Source: Pseudomonas sp. C2B4
GTDB lineage: Bacteria; Pseudomonadota; Gammaproteobacteria; Pseudomonadales; Pseudomonadaceae
DNA: 64,000 nucleotides
Reading direction: 5' to 3'
Assembly (NCBI RefSeq): GCF_013359695.1
Contig: NZ_JABFMU010000021.1
Span: 1-64,000 of the forward strand
The position numbers and the translations under genes were made by a program. Shown here piece by piece: positions 63,991-64,000 of this stretch. The stretch's first letter is position 1. Each line of letters begins with the position of its first letter. Under the pieces are notes generated by a model. The model was not told the DNA's origin. It ran no database searches and saw nothing but the letters and a program-made list of their open reading frames with translations.

Positions 63991-64000
63991 TCACGCCCCT
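63991..64000 (-). CDS. Possible 3' end of the next T6SS gene (tssK by position)
   Basis: A TGA on the minus strand at 63993-63991 sits one base before the tssL ATG, the spacing typical of this operon. Too little is visible to identify a product; tssK is inferred only from the usual order. Confidence 0.25.

Overview
The window is chromosomal DNA from a Pseudomonas of the fluorescens group. This rests on high-GC codon use, gene blocks whose order I recall from P. aeruginosa PAO1, and many copies of the inverted GAGCGAGCCTGCTCGCG-type repeats (REPINs) typical of fluorescens pseudomonads. I saw no tRNA, rRNA, CRISPR array, prophage or transposase gene.

Layout. (1) 1-7739: a dispersed-repeat fragment, then a core block read leftward: pepN, a DUF2797 gene, yeaC-like, a rhomboid protease, a metallophosphatase and nadK, with a divergent DUF1853 gene. 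(2) 7845-13640: an accessory stretch with an orphan arsB-type pump, a DUF2855 gene with a divergent TetR gene, an FMN reductase, a 74-residue orphan, a LysR regulator and a GNAT acetyltransferase. (3) 13655-29246: a core block with lysine decarboxylase, dnaQ, rnhA, a methyltransferase, gloB, mltD, the five-gene nppA1A2BCD peptide/nucleoside-antibiotic ABC importer and fabI. (4) 29417-44921: accessory genes. They include LysR/VOC, a degenerate GGDEF protein, a three-subunit molybdenum hydroxylase with cytochrome c, a ppyR-nnrS pair, two LysE exporters, a MocR/DMT pair, and an ada / PEP-mutase-like / alkA operon. (5) 45047-48962: an agmatine module (LysR, aguA, polyamine-binding protein) and a GFA-family gene. 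(6) 49076-55819: miaE, a double-domain universal stress protein, a DUF1289 gene, acnB and an amino-acid permease. (7) 56202-58340: a tautomerase, a TetR regulator and a 2-hydroxyacid dehydrogenase. (8) 58337-64000: the end of a type VI secretion cluster, tssL-tssM-tssA, in the order I recall for the PAO1 H3 cluster.

Regulation read from sequence. The ppyR-nnrS operon has a complete sigma-54 layout: a -24/-12 promoter, an IHF consensus site and three GT-N7-AC boxes of the NorR/FhpR type. This predicts nitric-oxide control. The universal stress gene has a perfect ANR box placed for class II activation, and the tautomerase gene has a second ANR-type box. acnB has a long leader that folds into a nested stem. 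Three factor-independent terminators are clear, after mltD, fabI and acnB.

The strongest items for follow-up are the nnrS control region, the acnB leader, a TssM whose nucleotide-binding motifs are lost, and a pair of REPINs flanking the agmatine module whose central spacers are inverted relative to their conserved flanks.
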